From: an uncultured Eubacteriales bacterium
Lineage (GTDB): Bacteria; Bacillota; Clostridia; Peptostreptococcales; Anaerovoracaceae
DNA length: 64,000 nucleotides
Direction of reading: 5' to 3'
NCBI GenBank assembly: GCA_902775345.1
Contig: CACYLW010000005.1
Coordinates: 36,117 to 100,116, forward strand
Position 1 is the stretch's first letter. Every line of letters starts with the position of its first letter. The notes below the pieces were generated by a model. It did not search any database, was not told the DNA's origin, and worked only from the letters and a program-made list of their open reading frames with translations. This document shows positions 35,336 through 44,330 of this stretch, in pieces. Position numbers and translations under genes: made by a program.

Positions 35336-36502
35336 ATGAAAAAGACATGGACAAAGGTCGTAGTTGTGGCACTCTCCTGCATGATGGCATTCGTAATGGC
35401 ATCTTGCGGCGGTGGCGGCGGAAGCAGTGATGCAGAGGGCGGCGCTCTCCACATCGGCGTTATCGGACCTTTCACCGGCGGAGCTGCTCTTTACGGAACA
35501 GCAGTTAAGAATGGTGCTGAGCTCGCAGTAAACGAGATCAACGCAAACAATCCTGATGGCCTGCAGCTCGTAATGGATGCTCAGGACGACGAGCACGATG
35601 CTGAGAAATCAGTTAACGCTTACAACAAGCTCGTTGATGACGGAATGCAGGTTCTCATAGGACCTACAACTTCAACACCGGCTACAGCAGTAGCAGCAGA
35701 AGCTGACGCTAACAGAACATTCCTGCTCACACCATCCGGTTCTTCACCTGACGTAACTGCAGGACACGACAACGTATTCCAGCTTTGCTTCTCTGACCCT
35801 AACCAGGGAATCGCCAGTGCTGAATACATGGCAGCAAACTTTGCTGATGCCAAGGTAGGCGTTATCTACAAGAACGACGACAACTACTCAACAGGAATCT
35901 ACAATAAGTTCAATGCAGAGTGGGAAGCTCAGGGCAAGAAGGTCGTAGCAGCAGAAACATTCACTGATGGTGTTACAGACTTCAGCGCTCAGCTCAACAG
36001 CCTTAAGAATGCCGGTGCAGATCTGGTGTTCCTGCCAATCTACTATGATGCAGCATCGAACATCCTCACACAGGCAGACAAGATGGGATATGCTCCGAAG
36101 TTCTTCGGATGTGACGGCATGGACGGAATCCTCTCAATGGAAGGATTCGATACATCTCTCGCAGAGGGACTCATGCTTCTGACACCGTTCACACCATACT
36201 CAGAAGATGCTAAGTCAAAGGCATTCACAGAGGCATATCAGGAAGCATACGGCGAGCTGCCGATCCAGTTCGCAGCTGACTCCTATGACTGTGTATACGC
36301 AATCTATGATGCATTCCAGAAGACTGGCCTTGATGCAAGCGCAAGCATGGCAGACATCTGCGAAGCACTGATCGCTCAGTTCACAGGCGACTTCGTTGCA
36401 AGCGGTATCACAGCCGACGAGATGAAGTGGAACGCTAACGGCGAAGTTGAAAAGACTCCGAAGGTTTGCGAGATCCAGGACGGCAAGTATGTTGAAAAGT
36501 AA
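35336..36502 (+). CDS. livJ: Branched-chain amino acid ABC transporter, substrate-binding lipoprotein
   Basis: A 388-residue lipoprotein. The signal peptide ends in the lipobox VMASC, followed by a Gly5-Ser2 linker. The mature domain begins LHIGVIGPFTGGAALYG and contains LIGPTTSTPATAVAAEA, FLLTPSGSSPDV, FQLCFSDPNQGIASAEYMA and FAADSYDCVYAI, all typical of periplasmic-binding fold type I Leu/Ile/Val-binding proteins (the Ser/Thr loop binds the amino-acid head group). Exact substrate range is unknown. The RBS GAAAGGGAG is strong. It is first of the livJHMGF operon and is separated from livH by strong hairpins. Confidence 0.95.
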   Translation: MKKTWTKVVVVALSCMMAFVMASCGGGGGSSDAEGGALHIGVIGPFTGGAALYGTAVKNGAELAVNEINANNPDGLQLVMDAQDDEHDAEKSVNAYNKLVDDGMQVLIGPTTSTPATAVAAEADANRTFLLTPSGSSPDVTAGHDNVFQLCFSDPNQGIASAEYMAANFADAKVGVIYKNDDNYSTGIYNKFNAEWEAQGKKVVAAETFTDGVTDFSAQLNSLKNAGADLVFLPIYYDAASNILTQADKMGYAPKFFGCDGMDGILSMEGFDTSLAEGLMLLTPFTPYSEDAKSKAFTEAYQEAYGELPIQFAADSYDCVYAIYDAFQKTGLDASASMADICEALIAQFTGDFVASGITADEMKWNANGEVEKTPKVCEIQDGKYVEK

Positions 36503-36537
36503 TACACTGACTGACTTAAGTGTATAGTTGTTGGCGG

Positions 36538-36588
36538 AGGGGTGCTGCATGAAAATGCGGCACCCCTAAGCCGCATATAGACATGCGG
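36538..36588 (+). other. Two RNA hairpins between livJ and livH
   Basis: A 13-bp stem with GAAA tetraloop (arms 36538-36550 and 36555-36567, one G-T pair; begins AGGGGTGC, ends GCACCCCT) is followed by CCGCAT/ATGCGG (36571-36576/36583-36588). No T run follows, so full termination is unlikely. Such structures after a binding-protein gene commonly protect the upstream message and raise its level above that of the permeases. Confidence 0.75.
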
Positions 36589-36611
36589 ATTAAAAATCAA
36601 GGAAGAATAGT

Positions 36612-37496
36612 ATGAATTTTTTAAGCAGTTTGATTTCGGGACTCAGTCTCGGGAGCGTATACGCGATAATTGCGCTCGGCTATACGATGGTATATGGCAT
36701 ATCAAAGATGCTCAACTTTGCTCATGGTGATGTAATCATGATCGGAGCTTATGTATCTTTCATTATGTCCATGCACCTCGGAATGAATGGCTGGTTAGCG
36801 CTTTTGGTAGCCATGTTCGTCTGCACATGCCTGGGCGTTCTGATAGAACGTCTTGCATACAGACCGCTGAGAGGAACCGGTTCACTCGCGGTACTCATTA
36901 CAGCCATAGGTGTATCCTATTTTCTGCAGAATATGGCACTGCTGATCTGGGGCGCTAACCCAAGGATCTTCACCAGCCTGTTTAACGGCATGGCGCCGAT
37001 CCACGCAGCAGGAGGACAGCTGAACATATCGGCAGAGTCCATTTTTACCATTGCTGCAAACATCATCATAATGATCGTGCTTACTCTCTTTGTTAACAAG
37101 ACAAAGGCAGGCAAGGCAATGAGAGCTGTATCTGAAGACAATGGAGCGGCTCAGCTGATGGGCATCAATGTCAATCAGTCCATATCGCTCACGTTCGCCA
37201 TCGGATCAGGTCTTGCTGCGGTAGCTGGCGTACTGATGTGCTCCGCTTATCCGGTACTGATACCTACTACAGGTGCCATGCCTGGCATTAAGGCGTTCAC
37301 GGCAGCGGTATTCGGAGGTATCGGTTCTATCCCGGGAGCAATGATCGGAGGCCTCATACTTGGCATAATCGAGATCTTCTCCAGAGCATATATATCTACC
37401 GAACTTGCTGATGCTATCGTATTCGGTTGTCTCATCGTAGTGCTTCTTGTCAGACCTACCGGTCTCCTGGGCAAGAAAGTACACGAGAAAGTGTAG
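36612..37496 (+). CDS. livH: Branched-chain amino acid ABC transporter permease LivH
   Basis: A 294-residue permease with about eight membrane helices, starting FLSSLISGLSLGSVYAIIALGYTMVYGISKMLNFAHGD, the classic LivH opening. The cytoplasmic coupling region includes KAMRAVSEDNGAAQLMGINVNQSISLTFAIGSGLAAVAG, and the end FGGIGSIPGAMIGGLILGIIE is conserved. It pairs with LivM to form the channel. RBS AAGGAAG precedes the ATG. Confidence 0.96.
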   Translation: MNFLSSLISGLSLGSVYAIIALGYTMVYGISKMLNFAHGDVIMIGAYVSFIMSMHLGMNGWLALLVAMFVCTCLGVLIERLAYRPLRGTGSLAVLITAIGVSYFLQNMALLIWGANPRIFTSLFNGMAPIHAAGGQLNISAESIFTIAANIIIMIVLTLFVNKTKAGKAMRAVSEDNGAAQLMGINVNQSISLTFAIGSGLAAVAGVLMCSAYPVLIPTTGAMPGIKAFTAAVFGGIGSIPGAMIGGLILGIIEIFSRAYISTELADAIVFGCLIVVLLVRPTGLLGKKVHEKV

Positions 37497-37503
37497 GTGC
37501 GCC

Positions 37504-38673
37504 ATGGCAGAAAGATTACTGAAATCAGTGAGCGTCAGAGCGCTTAAAGGAGCAAAGAGAGGCGGCCAGTACAGAAGAGAGGCGATGATAGCTTACGGCA
37601 TTCTCATCGTAGGTTATCTTCTGCTGCAGCTCGGTGCTGCTACAGGCCTGATTGGCATGAACCTGCAGGGTCAGTTTGTACCTATCTGCGTTTACATGTC
37701 ACTTGCCATCTCGCTCAATCTGGTAGTAGGAATATCGGGAGAGCTTTCTCTCGGCCACGCCGGATTCATGGCAGCGGGAGCTTTTACAGGAGTCGTTGTT
37801 ACAAGAGTACTTGAGGGAAGTCTGGGCTTTGCGCCTGCAAGACTGATAATCGCGCTGATCGCTGCGGCATTTGTGGCAGCCATCGCAGGCTTTATCATTG
37901 GAATCCCTATCCTGGGACTCAGAGGTGACTATCTGGCTATCGTTACACTGGCGTTCGGAGAGATAATCCGTAACTTCATGAACGTTATCTACTTCGGCCT
38001 CGACAAGAACGGTCATCTTCTGTTCTCGTTCAACCATGCCATCGACGGCCTGGAGGACGCCAACAGAGTCATTACCGGACCTATCGGCGCTACAGGTATT
38101 ACAAAGATCGCAACATTTACCGGTGCAACGCTTCTTACGGCATTCACTCTGTTTGTTGTTCTTAACATAAAGAATTCAAAGCAGGGCAGAGCCATCATGG
38201 CTATAAGAGACAACAGGATCGCCGGCGAATCGATCGGTCTTGACGTCAAGAAGTACAAGCTTATGGCATTCGTAGTCAGTGCTGCTCTCGCAGGCATGGC
38301 CGGATGCATGTTCGGACAGAACTACAGCACACTGGCACCTGTAAAATTCAATTTCAACACTTCCGTACTTATCCTGGTATTTGTAGTACTGGGCGGAATC
38401 GGTAATATCTGGGGAAGCATGATCGCTGCAGCCCTTCTTACGATCTTACCGGAAGCTTTAAGGCAGTTCTCGGATTACAGAATGCTGACCTACGCGATAG
38501 TACTCATCCTGGTTATGATCTGTACATACAATCCGGCAATCAAGGCCAGGATCACGGGTATCATGGCAAAAATCAATCCGTTCAAAAAACCTAAAGACGG
38601 GGGCGGCAAAACCGGCGGAAGAAAGACCGGCGGAAGCAAATCAAAGAAAAAGAGCGGAAAGGAGGAGGCATAG
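37504..38673 (+). CDS. livM: Branched-chain amino acid ABC transporter permease LivM, basic C-terminal tail
   Basis: A 389-residue permease. Core family blocks are SLNLVVGISGELSLGHAGFMAAGAF, LGLRGDYLAIVTLAFGEIIRNFMN, RAIMAIRDNRIAGESIGLDVKKYKLMAFVVSA and VLGGIGNIWGSMIAAALLTILPE. ATG 37504, 7 bases after livH, is preferred over an in-frame ATG at 37447 that would overlap livH by 50 bases. The C-terminus carries an unusual ~35-residue tail rich in Lys and Gly (NPFKKPKDGGGKTGGRKTGG, then SKSKKKSGKEEA) facing the cytoplasm. The next gene starts right after the stop. Confidence 0.94.
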   Translation: MAERLLKSVSVRALKGAKRGGQYRREAMIAYGILIVGYLLLQLGAATGLIGMNLQGQFVPICVYMSLAISLNLVVGISGELSLGHAGFMAAGAFTGVVVTRVLEGSLGFAPARLIIALIAAAFVAAIAGFIIGIPILGLRGDYLAIVTLAFGEIIRNFMNVIYFGLDKNGHLLFSFNHAIDGLEDANRVITGPIGATGITKIATFTGATLLTAFTLFVVLNIKNSKQGRAIMAIRDNRIAGESIGLDVKKYKLMAFVVSAALAGMAGCMFGQNYSTLAPVKFNFNTSVLILVFVVLGGIGNIWGSMIAAALLTILPEALRQFSDYRMLTYAIVLILVMICTYNPAIKARITGIMAKINPFKKPKDGGGKTGGRKTGGSKSKKKSGKEEA

Positions 38674-39750
38674 ATGGCTGATAAAAAAGACGCACGTGAA
38701 GAAATTCGCGATATCGACATCTCCGACTCCGGTCACGCTTATGAAAACAGACAGGAGATCTATTATAACGATAATGTCGGCGGACGTGCCGTATTCGTTG
38801 ACTCCAAGGAGCAGTATGATCCTGACGAGCCGTATAATGATCAGGTCGTCATTCCTGAAAAGGACAAGGGCAAGACGCCTATCCTTGAGGTCAAGGGTCT
38901 CGGCATCGACTTCGGCGGACTTACGGCCGTAGACAATTTCAACCTGGCACTCGGCCGCACGGAGATCGGCGGACTCATCGGACCGAACGGCGCCGGAAAG
39001 ACGACGATTTTCAACATGCTCACAAAGGTTTATGAGCCTACGAGAGGAGAGATCTTCTTTGACGGCAAGAGCACCAAGGGCATGAACACCGTTGATATCA
39101 ATAAAGCCGGAATGGCGCGTACATTCCAGAATATCAGGCTTTTTGACAAGCTCACGGTAGAGGAGAACATCAAGGTAGCTCTTCATCATACAACTAATTA
39201 CAGCCTTGTTGACGGAATGCTCCATACTCCGAAATACAGACATGAGGAGTTCCGCATCCGTAAGGAGGCTATGAAGTACCTCAAGATCTTCGGAATGACC
39301 AAGACTGCTGACTACAGAGCCGGCTCGCTCCCTTACGGAGCTCAGAGAAGGCTCGAGATCATGAGAGCGCTTGCTACGAAGCCGAAACTGCTGCTGCTCG
39401 ACGAGCCTGCGGCAGGTATGAACCCGTCCGAGACATCAGAGCTGATGGATACTATCAAGGAGATCCGCGACAGGTTCCAGATAGCAATATTCCTCATTGA
39501 GCACGACATGAGCCTGGTCATGGGAATCTGCGAGGGCATCGTGGTGCTGAACTACGGAAGAGTCATAGCGAAGGGTCTGCCTGAAGAGATCCAGAGCAAT
39601 CCTAAGGTTATCGAGGCTTACCTCGGAAAGAGCCGCGGCAAGATGGAAGAGGAGGAAGAAAAGGAGAAAGCAGATATCGAAAAAGCTCTCAGAAAGGGCA
39701 GACTTGAATCTGCTGCTTCCGGAAAACCTGACAGAAAGGAGGGTGAGTGA
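38674..39750 (+). CDS. livG: Branched-chain amino acid ABC transporter ATPase LivG with N- and C-terminal extensions
   Basis: A 358-residue ATPase, about 100 residues longer than usual LivG (~255). The core starts near residue 70 (PILEVKGLGIDFGGLTAVDNF), with Walker A GPNGAGKTT, the LivG signature LPYGAQRRLEIMRAL, Walker B LLLLDEPAAGMNP and the switch His in LIEHDMSLVMGI. The first ~68 residues are an acidic, low-complexity extension (EEIRDIDISDSGHAYENRQE); the last ~40 are a charged helix (KMEEEEEKEKADIEKALRKG). RBS AAAGGAGGAGG lies within the end of livM. The extensions have no recognised function. Confidence 0.93.
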   Translation: MADKKDAREEIRDIDISDSGHAYENRQEIYYNDNVGGRAVFVDSKEQYDPDEPYNDQVVIPEKDKGKTPILEVKGLGIDFGGLTAVDNFNLALGRTEIGGLIGPNGAGKTTIFNMLTKVYEPTRGEIFFDGKSTKGMNTVDINKAGMARTFQNIRLFDKLTVEENIKVALHHTTNYSLVDGMLHTPKYRHEEFRIRKEAMKYLKIFGMTKTADYRAGSLPYGAQRRLEIMRALATKPKLLLLDEPAAGMNPSETSELMDTIKEIRDRFQIAIFLIEHDMSLVMGICEGIVVLNYGRVIAKGLPEEIQSNPKVIEAYLGKSRGKMEEEEEKEKADIEKALRKGRLESAASGKPDRKEGE

Positions 39751-40460
39751 TGGGCTCAGTACTGACAGTTAAAAACATCAATGTTTACTATGGCGCCATC
39801 CATGCCCTCAAGGGCATCTCTCTGGACGTAAACAGGGGCGAGATCGTTACACTGATCGGCGCAAACGGAGCCGGCAAGTCGACGACTCTTCACACCATTT
39901 CAGGGCTCCTGCGCAGCAAGACGGGTGACATCGAATTCCTTGAGAGTTCAATCGCCCATGTTCCGGCGCACAAGATCGTTGCCATGGGAATCTCGCACGT
40001 TCCTGAAGGAAGACGCATATTCCAGGGACTGACTGTAGAAGAGAATCTTCAGATGGGAGCCTTCGTTACAAAGAAGGACCGCATCGCTCACAACCTCGAA
40101 TATGTTTATGAGCAGTTCCCTAGACTCAAGGAGAGGACATCGCAGATAGCGGGTACGCTTTCCGGCGGAGAACAGCAGATGCTGGCCATGGGCAGGGCTC
40201 TTATGTCTGACCCGGAACTGCTGATGCTTGATGAGCCTTCGATGGGACTGGCTCCGATCCTCGTAGACCAGATCTTTGATATCATAGTGAACCTCAACAA
40301 GGCAGGCACGACGATCCTTCTGGTAGAGCAGAACGCCCAGATGGCGCTTTCGGTAGCCGACAGAGCATATGTTATTGAGACCGGACGCATTACCCTTTCG
40401 GGTACAGGCGAGGAGCTTTCAAAATCCGAAGAGGTCAAAAAGGCTTATCTCGGCGGCTAA
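39750..40460 (+). CDS. livF: Branched-chain amino acid ABC transporter ATPase LivF
   Basis: A 236-residue ATPase of standard length. Walker A is GANGAGKSTT, the signature is LSGGEQQMLAMGRAL, Walker B is LLMLDEPSMGLAPI and the switch region LLVEQNAQMALSVADRAYVIETGRI is that of LivF. The ATG at 39750 overlaps the last base of the livG stop, with AAGGAGGG 7 bases ahead; an in-frame GTG at 39747 is an alternative. It completes the JHMGF importer. Confidence 0.95.
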   Translation: MGSVLTVKNINVYYGAIHALKGISLDVNRGEIVTLIGANGAGKSTTLHTISGLLRSKTGDIEFLESSIAHVPAHKIVAMGISHVPEGRRIFQGLTVEENLQMGAFVTKKDRIAHNLEYVYEQFPRLKERTSQIAGTLSGGEQQMLAMGRALMSDPELLMLDEPSMGLAPILVDQIFDIIVNLNKAGTTILLVEQNAQMALSVADRAYVIETGRITLSGTGEELSKSEEVKKAYLGG

Positions 40461-40510
40461 CAAGGTCTCAGATCACATATCGACACTTAAATTTCATAAA
40501 AAAAACACTC

Positions 40511-40541
40511 AAAGAGACGGCACTGCCGTTTCTTTGTTTTT
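40511..40541 (+). terminator. Rho-independent terminator of the liv operon
   Basis: AAAGAGACGGC (40511-40521) pairs with GCCGTTTCTTT (40525-40535) with one G-T pair, loop ACT, followed by GTTTTTAT. Confidence 0.88.
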
Positions 40542-40594
40542 ATCTGCTGTGGTATTATTACTTGATAATTGTTCTATAAGGGGGAGAATAATAA

Positions 40595-41227
40595 ATGACA
40601 CATAAAAAGAGATCACTGGGATTATTAGCCCTGCTGCTCATGCTTGTGCTGGCTATGATGCTGGCGGCATGCGGCGCTAAGGCCAGTGAAGAACCCGTGC
40701 CTGAGGAAGTACCGGAGGAGACCGTTGAGGAACCTGTTGTAGAGGTCGTAAAATCCATCGAAGAGATCGATACTGAGGATATGAAGGATGTCCCGCTCCA
40801 GATCGAATCGATAACACTTTTCGAAGACGGATCGCTCAGGATCGTCCCTACAGAGGATCTTCTTAAGAATGCCGAGACAAACAACGAACTCGTTGACGGC
40901 GCTGTATATCCGTTCGAAGACAGCGGCAAGGTAAAAGATGTTTTTCTTGTCAGATACGGAAGCGACGGATACAGGACTATCATATGCCTGATGGAAGATG
41001 GATCGCTTTCCGCGATGAGCGCTACCGAGCTCATCAAGGATCATATAACGGTGGTATGGGACAATCTCACCGGAAGGGATACATATGTTTCCGTCGAAGA
41101 GCGCGTGTCTGAAGATGAGTCTGAAGATGAGGACGGAGAGGAATCTGAAGGCGAGACCGCTTACAGAGTCGTCGGCATAACCGAGGACGGAGAAGAGATA
41201 GATCTTGATTTCAGCCTTGATTTCTAA
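40595..41227 (+). CDS. Acidic lipoprotein of unknown function
   Basis: A 210-residue predicted lipoprotein. The signal peptide LLALLLMLVLAMMLAAC ends in a clear lipobox (LAAC). Next comes a Pro/Glu/Val linker (EEPVPEEVPEETVEEPVVEV), then a compact domain of ~130 residues with two similar beta-rich stretches (ITLFEDGSLRIVPTEDLLKNA and ICLMEDGSLSAMSATELIKDH), suggesting an internal duplication, and a very acidic segment (SEDESEDEDGEESEGE). It has no family I recognise. It sits alone between the liv terminator and the promoter of the XpaC-like gene, with a strong RBS (GGGGGAG). Confidence 0.75.
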   Translation: MTHKKRSLGLLALLLMLVLAMMLAACGAKASEEPVPEEVPEETVEEPVVEVVKSIEEIDTEDMKDVPLQIESITLFEDGSLRIVPTEDLLKNAETNNELVDGAVYPFEDSGKVKDVFLVRYGSDGYRTIICLMEDGSLSAMSATELIKDHITVVWDNLTGRDTYVSVEERVSEDESEDEDGEESEGETAYRVVGITEDGEEIDLDFSLDF

Positions 41228-41244
41228 CGAATCAGGGCAGTTTA

Positions 41245-41253
41245 TGCTATAAT
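41245..41253 (+). promoter_or_regulatory. Extended -10 promoter of the XpaC-TelA unit
   Basis: TGCTATAAT is a full extended -10 (TGnTATAAT), 38 bases before ATG 41291. No good -35 is seen. Confidence 0.65.
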
Positions 41254-41290
41254 AATTTGTACTAGTTTTTTCTGAACGAAAGGAACGGAA

Positions 41291-42901
41291 ATGACAAACG
41301 CAATAGATGCACGCGCGGCTATCGCGGAGTGGTTTGAAACCGACTTCAAAGATGCGGCAAAGGCTACTACAAAGACATCGAGGCTCGAGGACGGAAGACT
41401 GAGCTACAGTTTTTCTGTTGTCAATAATTCGGGTTTTGACTTTGATAAGTTCTCGTTCAAGATCAAGGTGATCGACAGGACCAACAACATGGAGATAGGC
41501 ACTGCTTCCATAAACGCGGGCAAGTGGGCGAGCGGAGAGAAGAAGACCTTCAAATCGCGCCTGACCATCCCTGCGGGAGTGAGGAACCTGTCCTTTGTAA
41601 TGTATGCGAACTCGCTCGACTATGCGGCGATGCCGGCGGATGGCGCTGCCCCGGTCGTCAGGGAGGCCGAAGGATCATTAAAAGATATCGGTGATATACT
41701 GACCGGAGCCGACGGAAGCGGCGGAGTGTTCGGAGAACTCTTCGGTACGGGCGGAATGCCTCAGTCAGGCGGCAAGACGGTAACTACAAAGACTACCACC
41801 ACAAGAAACGCCAACGGTACTACTACAACAAAAACTACCACGACTACTACAACCAGAAAGCCTAATTCGGGTACTGTCAACGCAGGTCAGCGCAGACAGC
41901 AGTACAGCGGTCAGCAGGGGCGCCCTGCAGAGCAGAGAGGCACTTACGCACAGCGCCGCAGCGAAAAGAAGCTGAACAAAAAGAGGCTCGGAAAATCAGG
42001 CTGGACTGTCGCGTCACTGATAACGGGAATCATGTTCCTGATGTCGGCAGCCGGATCAACGGATTCTCCTGAATTCAGGCTCGGAGTCGCCATAGTAGGA
42101 GGCATACTGATTGCTGCTGCAGGCATCATAAAACTGGTTCTTAACTCTAAGGCAAAGAGGATCAGAACGTACGAGGCAAAGATCAACAGGAACGGAAACA
42201 CATCTATCGATGACCTTGCTGCATATGTCGGAAGACCTTTCAACAAGGTAGCTGACGATCTTCAGTCCATGATAGCCGACGGTTTCTTCCCTGAAGCTTA
42301 TGTGGATATCAATAACCGCATGCTCGTCATGACCAGGAACGGCGTTCCTATCGAATCGGTTGAGAGATCTGCAGCTGAGGTGAAGGCGGCCAAGCGCAAG
42401 AAGGCGCGTGACGGCGGACTTGCTCCTGAATCGCTTGATGATCTCATCGTAATGACTGATGACAGCGAGCTCAAGAGCAAGCTCAAGGCTCTCAGAACGA
42501 TCACCAGAAAAATCGATGAAAGGGTCGAGCAGGTGCCTGAACTCGAGAAGCAGGTCAAGGACTTCAGAGAAAAATACTATCCTGAAGTCGTACGTCTGAC
42601 CGACAATTACAACGAAAAGATCGCAGACATGGGAAAGCTCAGTACAGAACTGCCTAAGGATGAAGTCGCGACGGATTCTTCCGGAGCGCCTGTACTCAAC
42701 ACCAACCCGAATTACCTGCAGGAGCAGGCTGACGAGATCAAGGCTCAGCTTATCAGCCTTATCGACTCCGTCACGGAGGCATCCGAGAACCTGCTCGAAA
42801 AGCTCCATGAGGATGACATCATGGACATCACAACAGATATCAAAATGCTGCAGACTACGCTTGCGAGCAAAGGCCTGCTGGATTCGGATTTTGACATTTA
42901 A
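41291..42901 (+). CDS. XpaC-like protein (5-bromo-4-chloroindolyl phosphate hydrolysis family)
   Basis: A 536-residue protein. Residues 1-~115 look like a beta-sandwich (DGRLSYSFSVVNNSGFDFDKFSFKIKVID); residues ~160-190 are a Thr-rich linker (KTVTTKTTTTRNANGTTTTK); two short hydrophobic segments at ~240-285 could form a membrane hairpin; then a winged-helix-like block (TSIDDLAAYVGRPFNKVADDLQSMIADGFF) and a helical C-terminal half containing the XpaC-type region (LKALRTITRKIDERVEQVPELEKQVKDFREKYYPEVVRLTDNY). XpaC and TelA are usual neighbours, and TelA follows here. The biochemical role is unknown; the historical phosphatase name is not evidence of enzyme activity. The added N-terminal domain makes it longer than ordinary XpaC. 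Confidence 0.72.
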   Translation: MTNAIDARAAIAEWFETDFKDAAKATTKTSRLEDGRLSYSFSVVNNSGFDFDKFSFKIKVIDRTNNMEIGTASINAGKWASGEKKTFKSRLTIPAGVRNLSFVMYANSLDYAAMPADGAAPVVREAEGSLKDIGDILTGADGSGGVFGELFGTGGMPQSGGKTVTTKTTTTRNANGTTTTKTTTTTTTRKPNSGTVNAGQRRQQYSGQQGRPAEQRGTYAQRRSEKKLNKKRLGKSGWTVASLITGIMFLMSAAGSTDSPEFRLGVAIVGGILIAAAGIIKLVLNSKAKRIRTYEAKINRNGNTSIDDLAAYVGRPFNKVADDLQSMIADGFFPEAYVDINNRMLVMTRNGVPIESVERSAAEVKAAKRKKARDGGLAPESLDDLIVMTDDSELKSKLKALRTITRKIDERVEQVPELEKQVKDFREKYYPEVVRLTDNYNEKIADMGKLSTELPKDEVATDSSGAPVLNTNPNYLQEQADEIKAQLISLIDSVTEASENLLEKLHEDDIMDITTDIKMLQTTLASKGLLDSDFDI

Positions 42902-42922
42902 TTGTTATTAAAGGAGGAAAAA

Positions 42923-44170
42923 ATGGCAGATTTTGAACTTAATCCTGAAGCTGTAGTTGACGCAGCACAGACACAGGCAGCTGAACTTGAGGCAGGAGTA
43001 CAGGAGGTAGCAGCACAGGCTGCCGCTCTCGACATGGCTCAGGCTTTCGACTTTGCTCCTGAATTCGCGGCTGAAGAAGAAAAGAAGGAAGATCCGCTCG
43101 CAAAGTTCACACCGGATGAGCAGAGACAGATCAGAGCGGTTGCCGATAAGATCGATATCACAGACAGCAACGCAGTTCTGAGCTACGGCGCAAGCGCACA
43201 GCGCAAGGTTTCGGATTTTGCTGACGGTGCTCTCCAGAGCGTAAGGACCAAAGACATGGGCGAAACCGGACAGGTTCTGACATCGCTTCTCGTTGAACTC
43301 AAGTCAAATGGCGAAGAAAAGAAGAGCTTCTTCGGAAAGCTGTTCGGCAGCGCTGAGAAGAATTTCGAAAAACTCAAAACACAGTACACAACAACAGAAG
43401 CCAACATCGACAGGATCGTAAAACTGCTCGAAGAGCATGAAGAACAGCTCCTCAAGGATATCGTCCAGCTCGACAGGCTCTATGACAAGAATAAACTCTA
43501 CTTCAAGGAAGTATCGATGTACATCGAAGCCGGAAAGCTCGCTCTTGAGAAGGCAAAGAATGAAACTCTTCCAGAACTCGAGGCAAAGGCAAGAGAGACC
43601 GGCTCCGTTGATGATGCACAGGCAGCACAGGACTACGCAGACATGATCACAAGATTCGAGAAAAAGATCTACGATCTGGAGCTCTCGAGAACAGTATGCC
43701 TGCAGTCGGCACCTGAGATCAGAATGGTACAGAACTCCGACACCATCATGTCAGAGAAGATCCGTTCTACTATCGTAAATGTCATCCCTATGTGGAAGAC
43801 ACAGATGGTCCTGGCACTCAACAACTATCACACCCAGAAGGCCATCGAGGCTCAGCAGGCAGTCACAGAGGCTACCAATGAGATGCTCAAGAAGAATGCC
43901 GAGGCTCTGCACCAGAACACTGTTGATACAGCTAAGGCAAGCGAGAGAGGTATCGTTGATATCGAGACACTGCAGCACACCAACCAGGAACTGATCGGTG
44001 CCATCGACGAGATCATCCAGATCCAGGAGGAAGGCAAGGTCGCAAGAGCAGAGGCCGAGAAGGAACTCGCAAGGATCGAGCAGGAACTCAAGGACAAGAT
44101 GCTCGGTATCGCTGCTAACGCGAGATGGACAGGCGAGGACATCGCAGCCAATCGCTCAGCTGAGAAATAA
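42923..44170 (+). CDS. telA: TelA family protein (toxic anion resistance, PF05816)
   Basis: A 415-residue, largely helical cytoplasmic protein. Family blocks include TPDEQRQIRAVADKIDITDSNAVLSYGASAQRKVSDFAD, a Gly/Lys/Phe loop KKSFFGKLFGSAEKNFEKLK, LLKDIVQLDRLYDKNKLYFKEVSMYIEAGKLAL, and the later IRSTIVNVIPMWKTQMVLALNNYHTQKAIEAQ. TelA was linked to tellurite resistance and more generally to envelope stress and antimicrobial tolerance; mechanism unknown. ATG 42923, after AAAGGAGG, is chosen over a TTG at 42902 that abuts the previous stop. A long Ala/Glu-rich segment occupies the first ~45 residues. Terminator follows at 44225. Confidence 0.9.
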   Translation: MADFELNPEAVVDAAQTQAAELEAGVQEVAAQAAALDMAQAFDFAPEFAAEEEKKEDPLAKFTPDEQRQIRAVADKIDITDSNAVLSYGASAQRKVSDFADGALQSVRTKDMGETGQVLTSLLVELKSNGEEKKSFFGKLFGSAEKNFEKLKTQYTTTEANIDRIVKLLEEHEEQLLKDIVQLDRLYDKNKLYFKEVSMYIEAGKLALEKAKNETLPELEAKARETGSVDDAQAAQDYADMITRFEKKIYDLELSRTVCLQSAPEIRMVQNSDTIMSEKIRSTIVNVIPMWKTQMVLALNNYHTQKAIEAQQAVTEATNEMLKKNAEALHQNTVDTAKASERGIVDIETLQHTNQELIGAIDEIIQIQEEGKVARAEAEKELARIEQELKDKMLGIAANARWTGEDIAANRSAEK

Positions 44171-44224
44171 TCAGGATTACACGGGTGACTTGCACATAGC
44201 CTTGCATGACAAAGGAGTTTTTGG

Positions 44225-44276
44225 AAAAAGTTACATATTTCGATATTTTTCATCGTATATGTAACTTTTTCTTTTT
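44225..44276 (+). terminator. Rho-independent terminator of the XpaC-TelA unit
   Basis: AAAAAGTTACATAT (44225-44238) pairs perfectly with ATATGTAACTTTTT (44257-44270); an inner CGAT/ATCG stem (44241-44244/44252-44255) caps it, and TTTTTCTTTTTT follows. The A-run on the other side means it could also work in reverse. Confidence 0.93.
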
Positions 44277-44302
44277 TCAGCATGCCGGTTCAGCAAAAGC
44301 AG

Positions 44303-44330
44303 TTGACCATAACGGGCATAATTGTAATTT
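44303..44330 (+). promoter_or_regulatory. Possible promoter of the nuclease gene
   Basis: TTGACC (44303-44308), a 16-base spacer and TAATTT (44325-44330), between the TelA terminator and ATG 44372. It supports a nuclease start downstream of it. Confidence 0.4.

Noticed and set aside
37447-37503. Longer N-terminus for LivM
   Set aside because: It would overlap the end of livH by 50 bases without an RBS and adds no conserved residues.
40575-40580. TATAAG as a -10 for the acidic lipoprotein gene
   Set aside because: It would start transcription inside the RBS, and no -35 is found; the promoter of this gene remains unplaced.
41765-41870. Thr-codon microsatellite in the XpaC-like gene as a phase-variation switch
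   Set aside because: The units are triplets and imperfect, so slippage would change linker length and not the frame.
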